A stretch of DNA of 64,000 bases from Aminipila terrae (GCF_010120715.1 NZ_CP047591.1:1364001-1428000), one strand, 5' to 3'; shown: positions 36,935-46,262, numbered from the stretch's first letter. A program made the numbers and translations. The notes: generated from the sequence alone by a model not told the origin.

Positions 36935-37094
36935 TCGATTTCCCTCCATTCATGAATTCTGAGATAATTCTATACCCTCCCATAAAATGTTTCAGTGATA
37001 AAGTCACAATGTAAGATTTATGTGATATAATATGTCCTTAGATAATATTAACATTATTTTCAGAAAATTAAAACAAATTTTAGGGGTGATATGT

Positions 37095-37763
37095 ATGATT
37101 GACGAAAAGCTTCTTTCCAAATTATATCCATTTTGGGATAAACTTACTCCACCACATAAAGCAGAAATGGCAGCAAATACGGTCCTTCGCACTTATGAAC
37201 CAGGAGAAATAGTTCACGGAGGGGGTCAGGAATGCACCGGGGTTTTAGGTGTTATCAGTGGAAGACTTCGTACTTTTATGCTATCTGATGAGGGCAAGGA
37301 AATAACCCTTTTCCGTCTTATAGACGGAGACAACTGTATGCTCTCTGCCTCATGTATGATAAAAAACATTTCTTTTGATGTACACGTATCTGCTGAAGTG
37401 AAAACGGAAGTTGCTATAATAAATCCAGCTATTTATGATAAAATTGCAAAAAAAAGCCCTCATGCAGAAGGCTTTATGAATGATATTATCTCTATGCGAT
37501 TTTCAGAAGTCATGTGGGTCATTGAACAGTTATTATTTATGAAAATGGACAAACGACTAGCAATTTTCCTTTTAGAACAGTCTGCCCTGGACGACAGTGA
37601 TACCATTACTTTAACCCATGAGCAGATAGCTGGGCACTTGGGCACTGCCAGGGAAGTGGTTTCACGTGTTTTAAAATATCTGGCAAACGAAGGCTATGTA
37701 TCCGTATCAAGGAAGGGTATAACAATTTTGAATCGAAAAGGCTTATCAAAAATGGCAGAGTAA
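37095..37763 (+). CDS. Crp/Fnr-family transcriptional regulator
   Basis: Regulator of about 222 residues with an N-terminal cyclic-nucleotide-type beta-barrel (about 15-130) and a C-terminal winged helix (about 155-215, LTHEQIAGHLGTAREVVSRVLKYL). The barrel carries Cys residues in GQECTG and DNCMLSASCM, a pattern frequent in clostridial members and compatible with redox or sulfur sensing; that is inference. It is divergent from the sulfur-redox gene with about 160 bases between starts, so it probably controls that gene. The start at 37095 has AGGGGTG 6 bases upstream. Confidence 0.88.
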   Translation: MIDEKLLSKLYPFWDKLTPPHKAEMAANTVLRTYEPGEIVHGGGQECTGVLGVISGRLRTFMLSDEGKEITLFRLIDGDNCMLSASCMIKNISFDVHVSAEVKTEVAIINPAIYDKIAKKSPHAEGFMNDIISMRFSEVMWVIEQLLFMKMDKRLAIFLLEQSALDDSDTITLTHEQIAGHLGTAREVVSRVLKYLANEGYVSVSRKGITILNRKGLSKMAE

Positions 37764-37780
37764 TTCTCTGCCATTTCTTT
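37750..37780. terminator. Terminator overlapping the stop of the Crp/Fnr gene
   Basis: AAATGGCAGAG and CTCTGCCATTT flank the stop codon and are followed by CTTTATT. It can also end the convergent gene at 37803-38815. Confidence 0.82.
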
Positions 37781-37802
37781 ATTCTGCACACATTCACTTA
37801 TC

Positions 37803-38815
37803 CTAAACTGGATCTACAATATCTCCAGTTTCTTTATCTATTGCTGTGATCCAATAGCCATAAGCTGTCATCCTGTTTTCTAAAGAACAGTCGGCTTTTG
37901 TGGCTTCCAGGCTCTCTGCCCCTACAATAGGCTGCCACAAAACAAAGCCTGACTGCCCCCCTCTGGCTGTTCTTCATTTAGAAACCTACCAGGTATCCCC
38001 AAATAGTACATGGACTGATCTTCTCCAAATATGTAATGCCTGTACTTTGACGCTCCCCACACTGCTCCCGGGGAAACCAGAGGCAAATTCTTTACATTTG
38101 CAATCCGTTTCCATTTTGCTCCTGTCCTGTCCTTACTGAAAGGTAGGATAAGCTCGTAAAGCTCGGCTGCTTTTGCAGTTTTCTCACATATGTCTTTTAT
38201 ATACTGATTATAAAACTGATTGTAGGTGGCTCTTTGTTTCTTTGCCAAGTTCTGTACTCCATAAGGATTTACATCCAAAGCCTCTTCAACTATATCCTTC
38301 TCCTTTTCTGCTTCTGTTTCTTCGTTTTCTTTTGGTTCCTCTTCTTTTTCTGTTTCTTCTTTACTGTTCATTCTTTCAGCTCCTGCTGCCATCACAGTAC
38401 TTCCCGAAAGTGCCAGTTTTCCTTTTAATACAGGATGTAACGGTTCTTTATTGTCCCGCATTGAAACTGCAGCCACAATAGCTACAGAGTAATCTGCAAG
38501 CTGTCCCCCTCTGCCATCCACATTACCTGGATCAAATCTGAAATAATTCTCCCCTGTACCAAATCTGTTTAGAATTAATGAGCCCATAACTGAATGGATG
38601 GTCCGTTCTTTCTTTTCTCCAAACAAAATTAATTTGTAAATGTAATGATTTCGTTCAAAAAACCGTAGGTTTTGGACACTTAAAGAAATTGCCCCCTTAC
38701 CGTTGCCTGTTTCTACTCTTAAGTTTCCATATATTGCCTGTTCCTGCCTTGCAGCAAAGTCCCGATTTTCTTCAGAAAGAAGCACCATTGTTTTATTATA
38801 TTTCGTGTATTCCAT
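37803..38815 (-). CDS. Uncharacterised 337-aa protein (frameshift near the C-terminus)
   Basis: I do not recognise this family with certainty. The protein starts at ATG 38815 (MEYTKYNKTMVLL) after AGGGG. It has a compact N-terminal domain (about 1-160), a Lys/Glu-rich low-complexity linker (about 160-195) and a C-terminal domain rich in aromatic residues (about 205-337). As given the frame stops at 37922. Adding one base to the C6 run (37956-37961) continues it through SGFVLWQPIVGAES to AYGYWITAIDKETGDIVDPV and a stop at 37803, beside the terminator. Shared Gly/Trp/Tyr patterns suggest a ligand-binding or envelope role, but that is a guess. Confidence 0.7.
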
Positions 38816-38875
38816 ATTGCCCTCCCCTGTCATTTTTAGTACTATATACATATATATGGGGAAGGAGATTAATTT

Positions 38876-39511
38876 ATGATACTTGATATGATCATTGCTA
38901 TTCTGGTTATTGGAACAATGGTACAGGGATACCGGCACGGGCTGCTACGGAGTCTCGTCCGGGTAGTGGGCTGGTTTATTGCTCTTGGAGCTGCTTTTTT
39001 CTGGTCCCCTGAATTTAACACCATTGTTAAGACCAATACACATCTTTATGATTCAATCTACGGAAATATAAATCAAAAAGTCAGCACTGCTATTTCCCCT
39101 GCTGAACTGCAGGGAAGCATGCCGACTATTATTCATGATCCTCTGGCAAATCTGATTAACTCTCTGGCCGGTTCAATTTCTGCAGGTTTGTCAAATCTTC
39201 TTTTTACCATAGCCTGCTTTCTGATGGTGACTTTTGCTGTCCAGGCCATACTTCATATTCTCATTTCTCTTTTATCAAAAGAGCATAATCGTGGAATCAC
39301 GGGCTTTTTCGATGGCTGCATAGGTATGATTTTTGGCTTTATTAAAGGGATTCTCTATGTTTTTGTGCTGCTGGCCCTGATGATTCCTGTTGCTTCACTG
39401 GCTGATCCTAAAGTTCTGACTTTTCTTATGGAAAACCTGAATAACTCTCATTTCGCCAGTGAACTTTATAACAACAATCTCATTCTTTTAATTATGAAAG
39501 ATATGTTGTAA
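38876..39511 (+). CDS. CvpA-family membrane protein
   Basis: Integral membrane protein of 211 residues with four hydrophobic segments, matching the CvpA family: DMIIAILVIGTMVQGYRHGLLRSLVRVVGW at the N-terminus and the GITGFFDGCIGMIFGFIKGILY block near residue 140. In other bacteria family members affect colicin V production and envelope homeostasis; the molecular activity is not settled. A strong GGGGAAGGAG site lies before the ATG at 38876. It is divergent from the 337-aa gene with 60 bases between starts and convergent with the chromate transporter pair. Confidence 0.82.
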   Translation: MILDMIIAILVIGTMVQGYRHGLLRSLVRVVGWFIALGAAFFWSPEFNTIVKTNTHLYDSIYGNINQKVSTAISPAELQGSMPTIIHDPLANLINSLAGSISAGLSNLLFTIACFLMVTFAVQAILHILISLLSKEHNRGITGFFDGCIGMIFGFIKGILYVFVLLALMIPVASLADPKVLTFLMENLNNSHFASELYNNNLILLIMKDML

Positions 39512-39527
39512 ATCTTTTGAAAAATTA

Positions 39528-40076
39528 TTATCTGCAGAAAATAATGCCAACCACTGCCATGACCATTATAATTTTTACTGGGCTCATCTTAAATTTAGCG
39601 GCTAGTATGATGGTCGCTATGAAAACCAGGCTGGGAATCAGCTGGATTCCTGCTAATAAATCAACACTCTTGTCAATAAGGGAAGACTCCCCTACAAAGA
39701 CTGCTGCTGCTGCTATTAGTCCTACGGTGGCAGGTCTTATACCGGTAAATGCCGCTTCAATGCCTTTGTTCTCGTTAAACTTATCTAAAAATTTCATAAC
39801 GGTTATTATTAATAAAAACGAAGGCAGGGCAACCCCTAAAGTGGCACATATGGCGCCCGTCAGTCCTGCAAAATCATAACCTATATAGGTGGCGGCATTT
39901 ACGGCCACGGGGCCCGGCGTAACCTGTGACAGCGCTACAAGATTGGAAAACTCTTCCGGAGACATATATCCAAACTGCTTTACGGTCTGAAAAATCAGGG
40001 GCAGCATGGCAAGTCCACCACCAAAGCTAAAAATTCCTATTTTGAAGAAAGATAAAAACAGTGTCAGATAAATCAT
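39528..40076 (-). CDS. Chromate transporter, second half-protein
   Basis: Short-chain CHR-family protein of 182 residues with five to six hydrophobic segments. The motif FFKIGIFSFGGGLAMLPLI with ALSQVTPGPVAVNAATYIGY is characteristic of the family, which includes the exporter ChrA. Short-chain forms work as pairs with opposite topology; this gene overlaps its partner at 40073-40076 (ATGA), so the two should be made together. The physiological substrate in anaerobes is uncertain and chromate is only the family label. Confidence 0.9.
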   Translation of the reverse strand: MIYLTLFLSFFKIGIFSFGGGLAMLPLIFQTVKQFGYMSPEEFSNLVALSQVTPGPVAVNAATYIGYDFAGLTGAICATLGVALPSFLLIITVMKFLDKFNENKGIEAAFTGIRPATVGLIAAAAVFVGESSLIDKSVDLLAGIQLIPSLVFIATIILAAKFKMSPVKIIMVMAVVGIIFCR

Positions 40077-40636
40077 GATTCTCCCTCCTGATTATTTTGC
40101 TTCTTTAATCTGAACCAATAAGGTATTAGTCCTGCAAAGGCTCCAAGAATAATTGCCCATACTGCAGAAACCCCAAGAACAGAAATCATTACAAAGGCGC
40201 AAATTGCAATAATCCATGTAAATTTACTGTCCAGAACCTGCTTACCAAGCTTGACTGCTGCAAATAAAATCAATCCGCAGGAAGCTGCTTTTATGGAAAC
40301 AAAGGCTCCGTTTATATAAGGATTGTTACCTGCAGCCCTTAAAAAGACAGCAGCCAGTATAATAATAATCAGGGATGGCATAATCACTCCCAAGGTTGCG
40401 GCTACAGCACCTGCCAGCTTATTCCTTCTATATCCTACAAAAGTGGCTGCATTAATAGCTATAACTCCCGGTAGGGACTGGCAGATTGCTATGCAATCTA
40501 TCATTTCATCCTCTTTCAGCCATTTATAATCTTCCACCACCATACGCTGAATTAATGGCAGCATGGCAAGTCCCCCACCAATGGTAAATAAGCCGATTTT
40601 AAAAAATGCCACAAATAAATTCCATAAATCTTTCAT
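40073..40636 (-). CDS. Chromate transporter, first half-protein
   Basis: Partner of the preceding short-chain CHR protein, 187 residues. It shows FFKIGLFTIGGGLAMLPLI and CQSLPGVIAINAATFVGYRRN, the same two motifs with slightly different residues (LPG in place of TPG). The overlap ATGA couples translation of the two halves. AAAAGGATAAGAA is the likely ribosome binding region. Upstream lies the PadR/DUF2812 operon on the same strand, about 50 bases away, so co-transcription is possible. Confidence 0.9.
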   Translation of the reverse strand: MKDLWNLFVAFFKIGLFTIGGGLAMLPLIQRMVVEDYKWLKEDEMIDCIAICQSLPGVIAINAATFVGYRRNKLAGAVAATLGVIMPSLIIIILAAVFLRAAGNNPYINGAFVSIKAASCGLILFAAVKLGKQVLDSKFTWIIAICAFVMISVLGVSAVWAIILGAFAGLIPYWFRLKKQNNQEGES

Positions 40637-40685
40637 TTCTTATCCTTTTCTAACATCATACTGGTTCTGATTATATTATCTTTAA

Positions 40686-41207
40686 TTATGTTGGAATTAA
40701 TACTCCTTTTCCCAATCCACCGTTGCTAAGATGTTTTTTATCCGTTTCTTCATTGGATGTATTTTGACCTTCTCCTGCAGAATGTCCATTTTGAGAATCC
40801 TGCATGCTTTGTTGATATTCTCTGATTCTCTCCTCTATAGGAATTGAAATGCCGCTTCCTCTACTGTCATCTTCCGGAGGTTCCGGTCGTTCTCCATCAT
40901 ATTCCATAAACTTTTGTCCGTCACTGACCATTTTATTTAACCGTTGAAATTCTTCTTGCAGAATCTGCCGCCCTTTATCTGACAGCCTGTAAATTTTTCT
41001 CCTGTTTTCCTCTGCAACTGGAACAATAATTTCTTCTTTCTCAAATCTGCCCAAAAGATTATACATGGTTCCTGCTCCCACGGACACTCTTCCCTCTGTC
41101 AGTTCGCTGATCATCTGCATGATACCATACCCATGGTTTTCTTTGATTAGGGAAAGCAAAATATAATACATGGGTTCTGTTAAAGTTTTTAACTGTTCTC
41201 TAGCCAT
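40686..41207 (-). CDS. PadR-family transcriptional regulator
   Basis: Winged helix regulator of about 173 residues. The N-terminal PadR domain (about 1-85) shows EPMYYILLSLIKENHGYGIMQMI, followed by the typical SVGAGTMYNLLGRFEKEEII recognition region and RRKIYRLSDKGRQIL wing. A Ser/Gly/Asp-rich C-terminal tail (about 105-173) is longer than the usual dimerisation helix and ends in NGGLGKGVLIPT. The ATG at 41207 fits GGAGGT. It follows the DUF2812 gene by 43 bases, a pairing seen repeatedly in Firmicutes; it probably represses its own operon. Confidence 0.88.
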   Translation of the reverse strand: MAREQLKTLTEPMYYILLSLIKENHGYGIMQMISELTEGRVSVGAGTMYNLLGRFEKEEIIVPVAEENRRKIYRLSDKGRQILQEEFQRLNKMVSDGQKFMEYDGERPEPPEDDSRGSGISIPIEERIREYQQSMQDSQNGHSAGEGQNTSNEETDKKHLSNGGLGKGVLIPT

Positions 41208-41249
41208 TTTTACCTCCATTAATAATAAGTTCTAACACAATCGTAATTT

Positions 41250-42134
41250 TTAAAATCCAAAATATAAAAGATTCCATAAGCCACAAAAATACATAAAAAC
41301 TCCTAAGAAATCCAATAACTTTAATTGCTCTTTTTCAGGATACAGGGCCTGCCTGTAGGTGGCTGTTAAAATGACCGGAATAGAACCGATACATAGTAAA
41401 AGCTGAACAATCTGCCACCTTATTCCAAAGAAACTGCCAATTGGAGCACTATTTGTCCATATACCATAACAAAATTCTACTATAGAAACAGCCGGGATAA
41501 ATGCAAAAAATGCTATCCATATAAACTTGCTGCACCCCCTTATAATTTGTAAAATTCTAGGCACTAAGCATTCATTTTGGTGCTTCCAGCCCCTTGCTAT
41601 GTATATCAATTTTGCTGCAACCTGCAATGCATAGTATCCCATAATCATACAATAAATAAAACTAAAGCTGTATGCAATAAGGTTATCTATATCATTCCTA
41701 CTTAGAAACAGGATACTTGAAACAGCCAGCATGCAAAACAGCTGAAGGATATTATCTAGCAGTTCCCCATTGTTTATGGCTGCTTTTTTCCGCATCTTTC
41801 TTTCTGCAAGTCCATCTGTATACAAAGGCACTGCATTATCACTATTTGTAGCAAATATGTAAAGCCTCTTATTAAAACAATCTATTTTCTGCCATCCCAG
41901 GTCTCTGTAAAACTGATAATATGTTTGTTTCTCGTGTTCTTTCCTCTTGCCCACATCAATGGCGTATTTAAGATTTTTCGCTTTTTCACTTTTTTCAAAC
42001 ATTGCGACATTTCTAATCCATCCTTTGCCTGTGCCCTTAAATTCATAGCCCTTTTCTGCCATACGATTTAAAAGTTCTTCTCCGTCTTTATAGTCAAGTG
42101 TTCCAAAGTTAAAGCTTTTAAAAATGTGCTTCAT
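41250..42134 (-). CDS. DUF2812 membrane protein
   Basis: Protein of 294 residues: a cytoplasmic DUF2812 domain at the N-terminus (about 15-105, with GWIRNVAMFEKSEKAKNLKYAIDVG and QTYYQFYRDLGWQKID) followed by four to five hydrophobic segments (from about 135). The gene precedes its PadR regulator in one operon; PadR/DUF2812 pairs are common in clostridia and are thought to respond to envelope or drug stress, though the function of DUF2812 is unknown. GGGGGAG precedes the ATG. Confidence 0.82.
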   Translation of the reverse strand: MKHIFKSFNFGTLDYKDGEELLNRMAEKGYEFKGTGKGWIRNVAMFEKSEKAKNLKYAIDVGKRKEHEKQTYYQFYRDLGWQKIDCFNKRLYIFATNSDNAVPLYTDGLAERKMRKKAAINNGELLDNILQLFCMLAVSSILFLSRNDIDNLIAYSFSFIYCMIMGYYALQVAAKLIYIARGWKHQNECLVPRILQIIRGCSKFIWIAFFAFIPAVSIVEFCYGIWTNSAPIGSFFGIRWQIVQLLLCIGSIPVILTATYRQALYPEKEQLKLLDFLGVFMYFCGLWNLLYFGF

Positions 42135-42817
42135 CGATTCTCCCCCAATGCTCCTGCCTAAATTCTGTTAAATATAATCTATATGAATCCTGTTTTATAT
42201 CATTATTCGATATATCAATTATCAATATATACCTTTATAAGATAATTGTCAATTGAAATATATCTTTACAGTGAAATAGCCCCGGTACAAAATGATATAT
42301 TCTCTTCTAGGTTCTGTTCCGCGCTATTGTCAGCCCTTTTATCTCCTTTACGTGTTCACATATATATGAGACAGACTTTTATATCCAAATATAAATTCGC
42401 TTTTTATTGTTTATCCTGTTGGTGCTACCGTAATTCTCATTTTTACTTAAATCCCGGTAGCTTTTTGCATCTTTACCCGTTAGTTTTGACACATTGTTAG
42501 CATTTTTGTTGAAATGACTACCATAAAGTTTCAACTTTCATAAAATACGGTAGCTTTTGCCCGAAATGCTACCGCGGATTTTGTTTTTTTATAATTATAA
42601 GAGCAAAAAACTTATTCTCCACAACAAAATTCAGTCAGAGGGAACCAGAACACACCTTTTCAAGCTAAAAGAAAGTGCATAAATTTAAAAACTAAAAAAG
42701 GTACTTACTGTATACAAAGTCTTCCTTAGATAGGCTTGTTTTTGTGTGTCCATATTTCAGGATTGATTGGATTTGTCCGGTCAAAATCCGAGCTTTTAAT
42801 AAAAAAACACATAAAAA
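42135..42817. other. Long intergenic region with repeat element
   Basis: About 680 bases without a credible gene. It contains the double-hairpin repeat (42424-42560), a third inverted copy of its core (GCTACCG at 42568-42574), an AT-rich tract to about 42620, and unannotated sequence up to the terminator of the downstream PucR-type gene. The short open frames in this region have no ribosome binding site and look random. Confidence 0.6.
42424..42560. repeat. Double-hairpin repeat, copy A
   Basis: Unit 1: GCTACCG (42424-42430), 24-base loop, CGGTAGC (42455-42461), T5, GCAT. After a 46-base spacer, unit 2: ACTACCA (42517-42523), 25-base loop, GGTAGC (42549-42554), TTTTGC. A second copy at 63860-63996 has the same length and the same loop sizes. 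A further GCTACCG at 42568-42574 can pair with CGGTAGC of unit 2 instead, giving two mutually exclusive hairpins. Confidence 0.7.
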
Positions 42818-42862
42818 GGAGCTGAGTACAAGTGATTTTTCAATCACTTGTGCGACAGCCCC
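42813..42862 (-). terminator. Terminator of the PucR-type regulator gene
   Basis: Two-part stem: GGGGCTG with CAGCTCC outside and ACAAGTGATT with AATCACTTGT inside, ending in TTTTT on the minus strand. Confidence 0.88.
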
Positions 42863-42891
42863 ACTTTTTAAAAAGTTTATAAAATTTTCCC

Positions 42892-44042
42892 TTAAAGCGT
42901 TTTATTCATTAAAATCCTCAGTTTTACGGCTATGGCAATTGTCTCATTAAATTTAATGTTGTCATTTTCCATATTCAGCGCACATTTCACTTTATTTACC
43001 CTGTATCGGATGGTATTTTCATGTTGGCTCATGACTTTAGCCGTAACTTTATAATCACCTGAATTGGCAACATAAGTTTCCATTGTAAGTAGAACTTCCC
43101 TTAGATTTTCTCCTGAGACTTTTTCCTTTACGGCATTTACATAAGCTTCGTAAAAATCCTGTGCCTCCTGTGTATCCCGTACAGAAACCAACAGCTGCAT
43201 AACGGACAAAGGGTCATATTCCTGGAAATCCATATTCATGGTCTTGGCCGTTTCCAGGGAACACTTTCCCTCTTCCAGCGCCTTGCCTATATCCCGTCTT
43301 GTATAAATCCTGCTAAATCCCACCCTGGGATTGTTTACAAACTCCTTAATCTGCGCTGCAGCAGCATCAGAATGATGTTTTAATTTTTTTGAATTGTCTG
43401 CGCTTAAGATAAAAACTTTGTAATTATTATTTCTTACAAAAATATCGCTTACATTATTTAAATAGGATGTATGAGCTTTTAGCTCGGCTATTTCAGAATT
43501 AAATTCTCCATCTACATAGATTGTTCGTACATACTGGGCAATGTTAGGCTTTATACTGTGCAATATTTCCATTTTTTCATTGTTGGATATACTACCGTAC
43601 ATAATTTTATCCAGTTTTAAGGTATTGATCACATTTAGATTTTCTATGGCAATATACTGGTTGACCGTATCCATTATAACCGCATAAGGCAGATCATCTT
43701 TAATCAGAATCAACGGAAAATCATTTTCATTACATATTTTTTCAATATCCTTTGTAATGATACCAATATGTTCATCCGTCACCACTAGTAATCCGCTGCT
43801 GTCTGTCATAATCAGAGCGTTTATATAATCATAGATACCATCTTTATCAACCTGAAACTGTTCCAGGCACGTAATAAACAAATCACCGCTGGTCAATGTA
43901 TTTCTATTTAAAATTTCTTTATTACAAGGGTAGTCAAATACTGAAACTCTTTTTACTTTTCTGCTAATTCCAGCTTCTCCTGCCAGTATGACAGCACTTT
44001 TAAATATGTTGTTTTTAATATTTCATTTAATGATATATACAT
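42892..44042 (-). CDS. PucR-type (CdaR-like) transcriptional regulator, frameshift near the start
   Basis: Regulator with an N-terminal PucR sensor region and a C-terminal PucR helix-turn-helix (about 305-365 of the repaired protein: TAKVMSQHENTIRYRVNKV). The frame open in the sequence begins only at a TTG at 43896. Upstream, ATG at 44042 follows AGAGGTAAGGAA and starts MYISLNEILK. Adding one base to the T5 run at 44012-44016 joins it to IFKSAVILAGEAGISRKVKRVSVFD and then to the long frame, which restores a normal PucR domain. Such regulators usually control catabolic genes; no target is evident next door. Confidence 0.8.
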
Positions 44043-44224
44043 TTCCTTACCTCTTACCCGCTACCCGGCAGAATTAATCCCATGCTTATTTATACCATAT
44101 TTTTTGAAGTTTACAAGATTATTTTTATAATTAAGTTGAAAAAAACTTTTATAGGACTTATTTCATTTGTATTTTAATATATACAGCTTTTTGTAAAATA
44201 ATTTATATTAAATGCAAAATATAT

Positions 44225-44253
44225 TTGACATTTAGTATTATATATTTTATAAT
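44225..44253 (+). promoter_or_regulatory. Consensus sigma-A promoter for the XRE gene pair
   Basis: TTGACA (44225-44230), 17 bases, TATAAT (44248-44253): both hexamers are perfect. An ATTATA/TATAAT inverted repeat overlaps the -10 and could be the regulator's own operator. Confidence 0.75.
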
Positions 44254-44275
44254 TAGCCATGCAGGAGGGGATATT

Positions 44276-44470
44276 ATGAAAAACAAGAAAATGAAAATAG
44301 CCCGGGTGGAATGTGATTTATCACAGGAACAGCTGGCTGAAAAAGTAGGAGTCACCAGGCAAACTATCGGTATGATTGAAGCGGGTAATTATAACCCTAC
44401 ATTGAACTTATGCGTAGCTATCTGCAAAGCATTAAATAAAACACTTGATGAATTATTCTGGGAGGTATAA
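44276..44470 (+). CDS. XRE-family small transcriptional regulator, 64 aa
   Basis: Minimal Cro/CI-type helix-turn-helix protein: KIARVECDLSQEQLAEKVGVTRQTIGMIEAGNYNPTL forms the DNA-binding core, and DELFWEV is the usual C-terminal ending of this clostridial group. ATG 44276 follows GCAGGAGGGG. It lies 4 bases before a small membrane protein gene, an arrangement in which the regulator usually represses the pair. The consensus promoter upstream suggests strong expression when relieved. Confidence 0.9.
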   Translation: MKNKKMKIARVECDLSQEQLAEKVGVTRQTIGMIEAGNYNPTLNLCVAICKALNKTLDELFWEV

Positions 44471-44474
44471 AACT

Positions 44475-44948
44475 ATGTTAAAAAGAAATAAAATTATAGA
44501 TGAAAGACAAGAATTACAAAGCTTAAAAAATGTAAAGATATGCTGGACGGTGGTAATATTTCTGCTGGCTATTAGTATACTAATCCAGGCCATTATATTT
44601 ACTTCATCTCCGCAGCATTATATGCCTGAATTAGGGATTCTTACTGTAGGATGCTTTTTAAATATAATTCTGGATGCCAGACAGGGAAATATATATACGA
44701 AAGAAATGCAGAACCCAAAAGCCAATCTGCTTCTTTATATTACTTCTGCTTTAGTTGCAAGCTTAGTTTTGGGCATTGGAAATTATTTAAAATATGGTTT
44801 CCCACCAATATTTATTTTAGCTATCGTTATTCCTATGTTTGTAATTCTTTTAGCACTTATGCTGTTATGCGACTTTATATATCGCAAAGCAGCCTTGGGA
44901 AGGCTGAATAAGTTTAACAAAACACTTGAAAAAGATGAAGATTTATAA
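44475..44948 (+). CDS. Four-helix membrane protein paired with the XRE regulator
   Basis: Protein of 157 residues with a charged N-terminus (MLKRNKIIDERQELQSLKN) and four hydrophobic segments (about 22-42, 54-72, 85-105, 112-135), ending in a charged tail. It resembles the small DUF6773-like membrane proteins found beside XRE regulators in clostridia; I am fairly but not fully sure of that label. GGGAGGTATAAAACT precedes the ATG at 44475. No enzymatic motif is seen. Confidence 0.75.
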   Translation: MLKRNKIIDERQELQSLKNVKICWTVVIFLLAISILIQAIIFTSSPQHYMPELGILTVGCFLNIILDARQGNIYTKEMQNPKANLLLYITSALVASLVLGIGNYLKYGFPPIFILAIVIPMFVILLALMLLCDFIYRKAALGRLNKFNKTLEKDEDL

Positions 44949-44954
44949 GCAAAT

Positions 44955-44994
44955 AAAAGGGAGTTGCTCAAAACTGAGAAAACTCCCTTTTTTT
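44955..44994. terminator. Bidirectional terminator
   Basis: AAAAGGGAGTT and AACTCCCTTTT form an 11-bp stem with T7 downstream on the plus strand and TTTTATTT on the minus strand, ending both the XRE pair and hisC. Confidence 0.88.
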
Positions 44995-45020
44995 ATACTG
45001 TAAAATACCAGTTGTGTTGT

Positions 45021-46100
45021 TTAATTTTCACTGGGCTCTTCTATCCCCAGAATATCTTTTGTGGTCTTAATAAAAATATCCATTTGTTCTGCAGTCCCTA
45101 TAGTGATTCGTACATAATCTTTTATAAGGGAATCCGGGTAATGTTTCACCCATATATTTTTATCCTGTAATGCCTTACCATAATCTTCTCCTTGTATGGA
45201 GTCATTTCTTACGAATACAAAGTTTGCTTTGGACTCCAGAACCGTAAATCCCAGAGACTGCATTTCTTTACTAAATCTTTCTCTTGTTCTTTTTATCTCA
45301 TTAATACATTTTTTAAAATAATCTTTATCCTTCATGGCTGCTGTTCCTGCAATGATGGATAATCTGCTTATATTGTAAGGGTTAAAAGAAAATTTAATCC
45401 TGTTTAAATCTGCTATTATTTCATCATTGGCAATGGCAAATCCCACTCTTGCACCTGCCAGGTTTCTTGATTTTGAGAAGGTCTGTATAACTAATAGATT
45501 ATCGAACTTTTCTACCAGGGGTACACAACTCTCTCCGCCGAAATCTACATAAGCCTCATCAATAATCACCAGATTATTTCTATTTGTTCTTAAAATCTCT
45601 TCAATTTCACAGGCTGTCAGAGCAAGGCCTGTGGGCGTATTGGGATTAGCTATTACAATGGTCCCATCCAGATTAAAATAATCCTCTGGATTTATTTTTA
45701 AATCTGGTGCCAGCGGTATTTCCTTTTTATTAATCCCAAAGACATCTGAATATACAGAGTAGGATTCATAACTCACTTCAGGAAAATAAAACTTTTTATT
45801 TTCATTTTGAAAAGCCATAAATGCAAATGCCAGAATTTCATCAGATCCGTTACCAACAGCTATCTGATTTTCATTTACACCAAAATTTTCAGAAATCGAC
45901 TTTATCAGTTTGCCTGCCTCTGGATCAGAGTACAGTCTCAGATTGTCTATTTCAAACTGATCAATAGACCTATAGACAAAAGAGCTGGCTGGGTACGGAC
46001 TTTCATTGGTGTTTAACCGGATAGTCTTTTTCTGATGTATATGCTCTTCTGTAGTATGCGGTTCTAAATTCTCATATTTTTTACTAATAAAACGGCTCAT
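45021..46100 (-). CDS. hisC: Histidinol-phosphate aminotransferase-like protein
   Basis: Class I/II PLP-dependent aminotransferase of 359 residues. The HisC pattern is clear: IRLNTNESPYPAS at the N-terminus, NPNTPTGLAL for PLP contacts, VIIDEAYVDFGG, the Schiff-base Lys in IQTFSKSRNLAGARVGFAI, and VRITIGTAEQM near the C-terminus. It normally makes histidinol phosphate in histidine synthesis, and HisC-like enzymes can also act on aromatic amino acids. No other his gene is nearby, so the substrate is less certain than the family. AGGAGG precedes the ATG. Confidence 0.88.
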   Translation of the reverse strand: MSRFISKKYENLEPHTTEEHIHQKKTIRLNTNESPYPASSFVYRSIDQFEIDNLRLYSDPEAGKLIKSISENFGVNENQIAVGNGSDEILAFAFMAFQNENKKFYFPEVSYESYSVYSDVFGINKKEIPLAPDLKINPEDYFNLDGTIVIANPNTPTGLALTACEIEEILRTNRNNLVIIDEAYVDFGGESCVPLVEKFDNLLVIQTFSKSRNLAGARVGFAIANDEIIADLNRIKFSFNPYNISRLSIIAGTAAMKDKDYFKKCINEIKRTRERFSKEMQSLGFTVLESKANFVFVRNDSIQGEDYGKALQDKNIWVKHYPDSLIKDYVRITIGTAEQMDIFIKTTKDILGIEEPSEN

Positions 46101-46262
46101 TAAGTATTTCTCCTCCTGTCATTTCATCATTACCTATTATACCATTTTAACCCTTAAAAATGTCCCATTATTTACATTAATAATTTTTGTTTATTTTCTC
46201 GAACAATTATACATTTTATTGTATAATAAAACTACTATTATTTTAAAATTAAGGAGTTTACT

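Noticed and set aside
42246..42500. Open frame of 84 codons in the long intergenic region
   Set aside because: No ribosome binding site, random composition, and it overlaps the hairpin repeat.
42424..42574. CRISPR array
   Set aside because: Only short inverted stems repeat; there are no regular direct repeats with unique spacers and no cas genes.
43897..44042. Separate 29-codon leader peptide before the PucR-type gene
   Set aside because: Adding one base makes it the true N-terminus of the PucR domain, a simpler reading.
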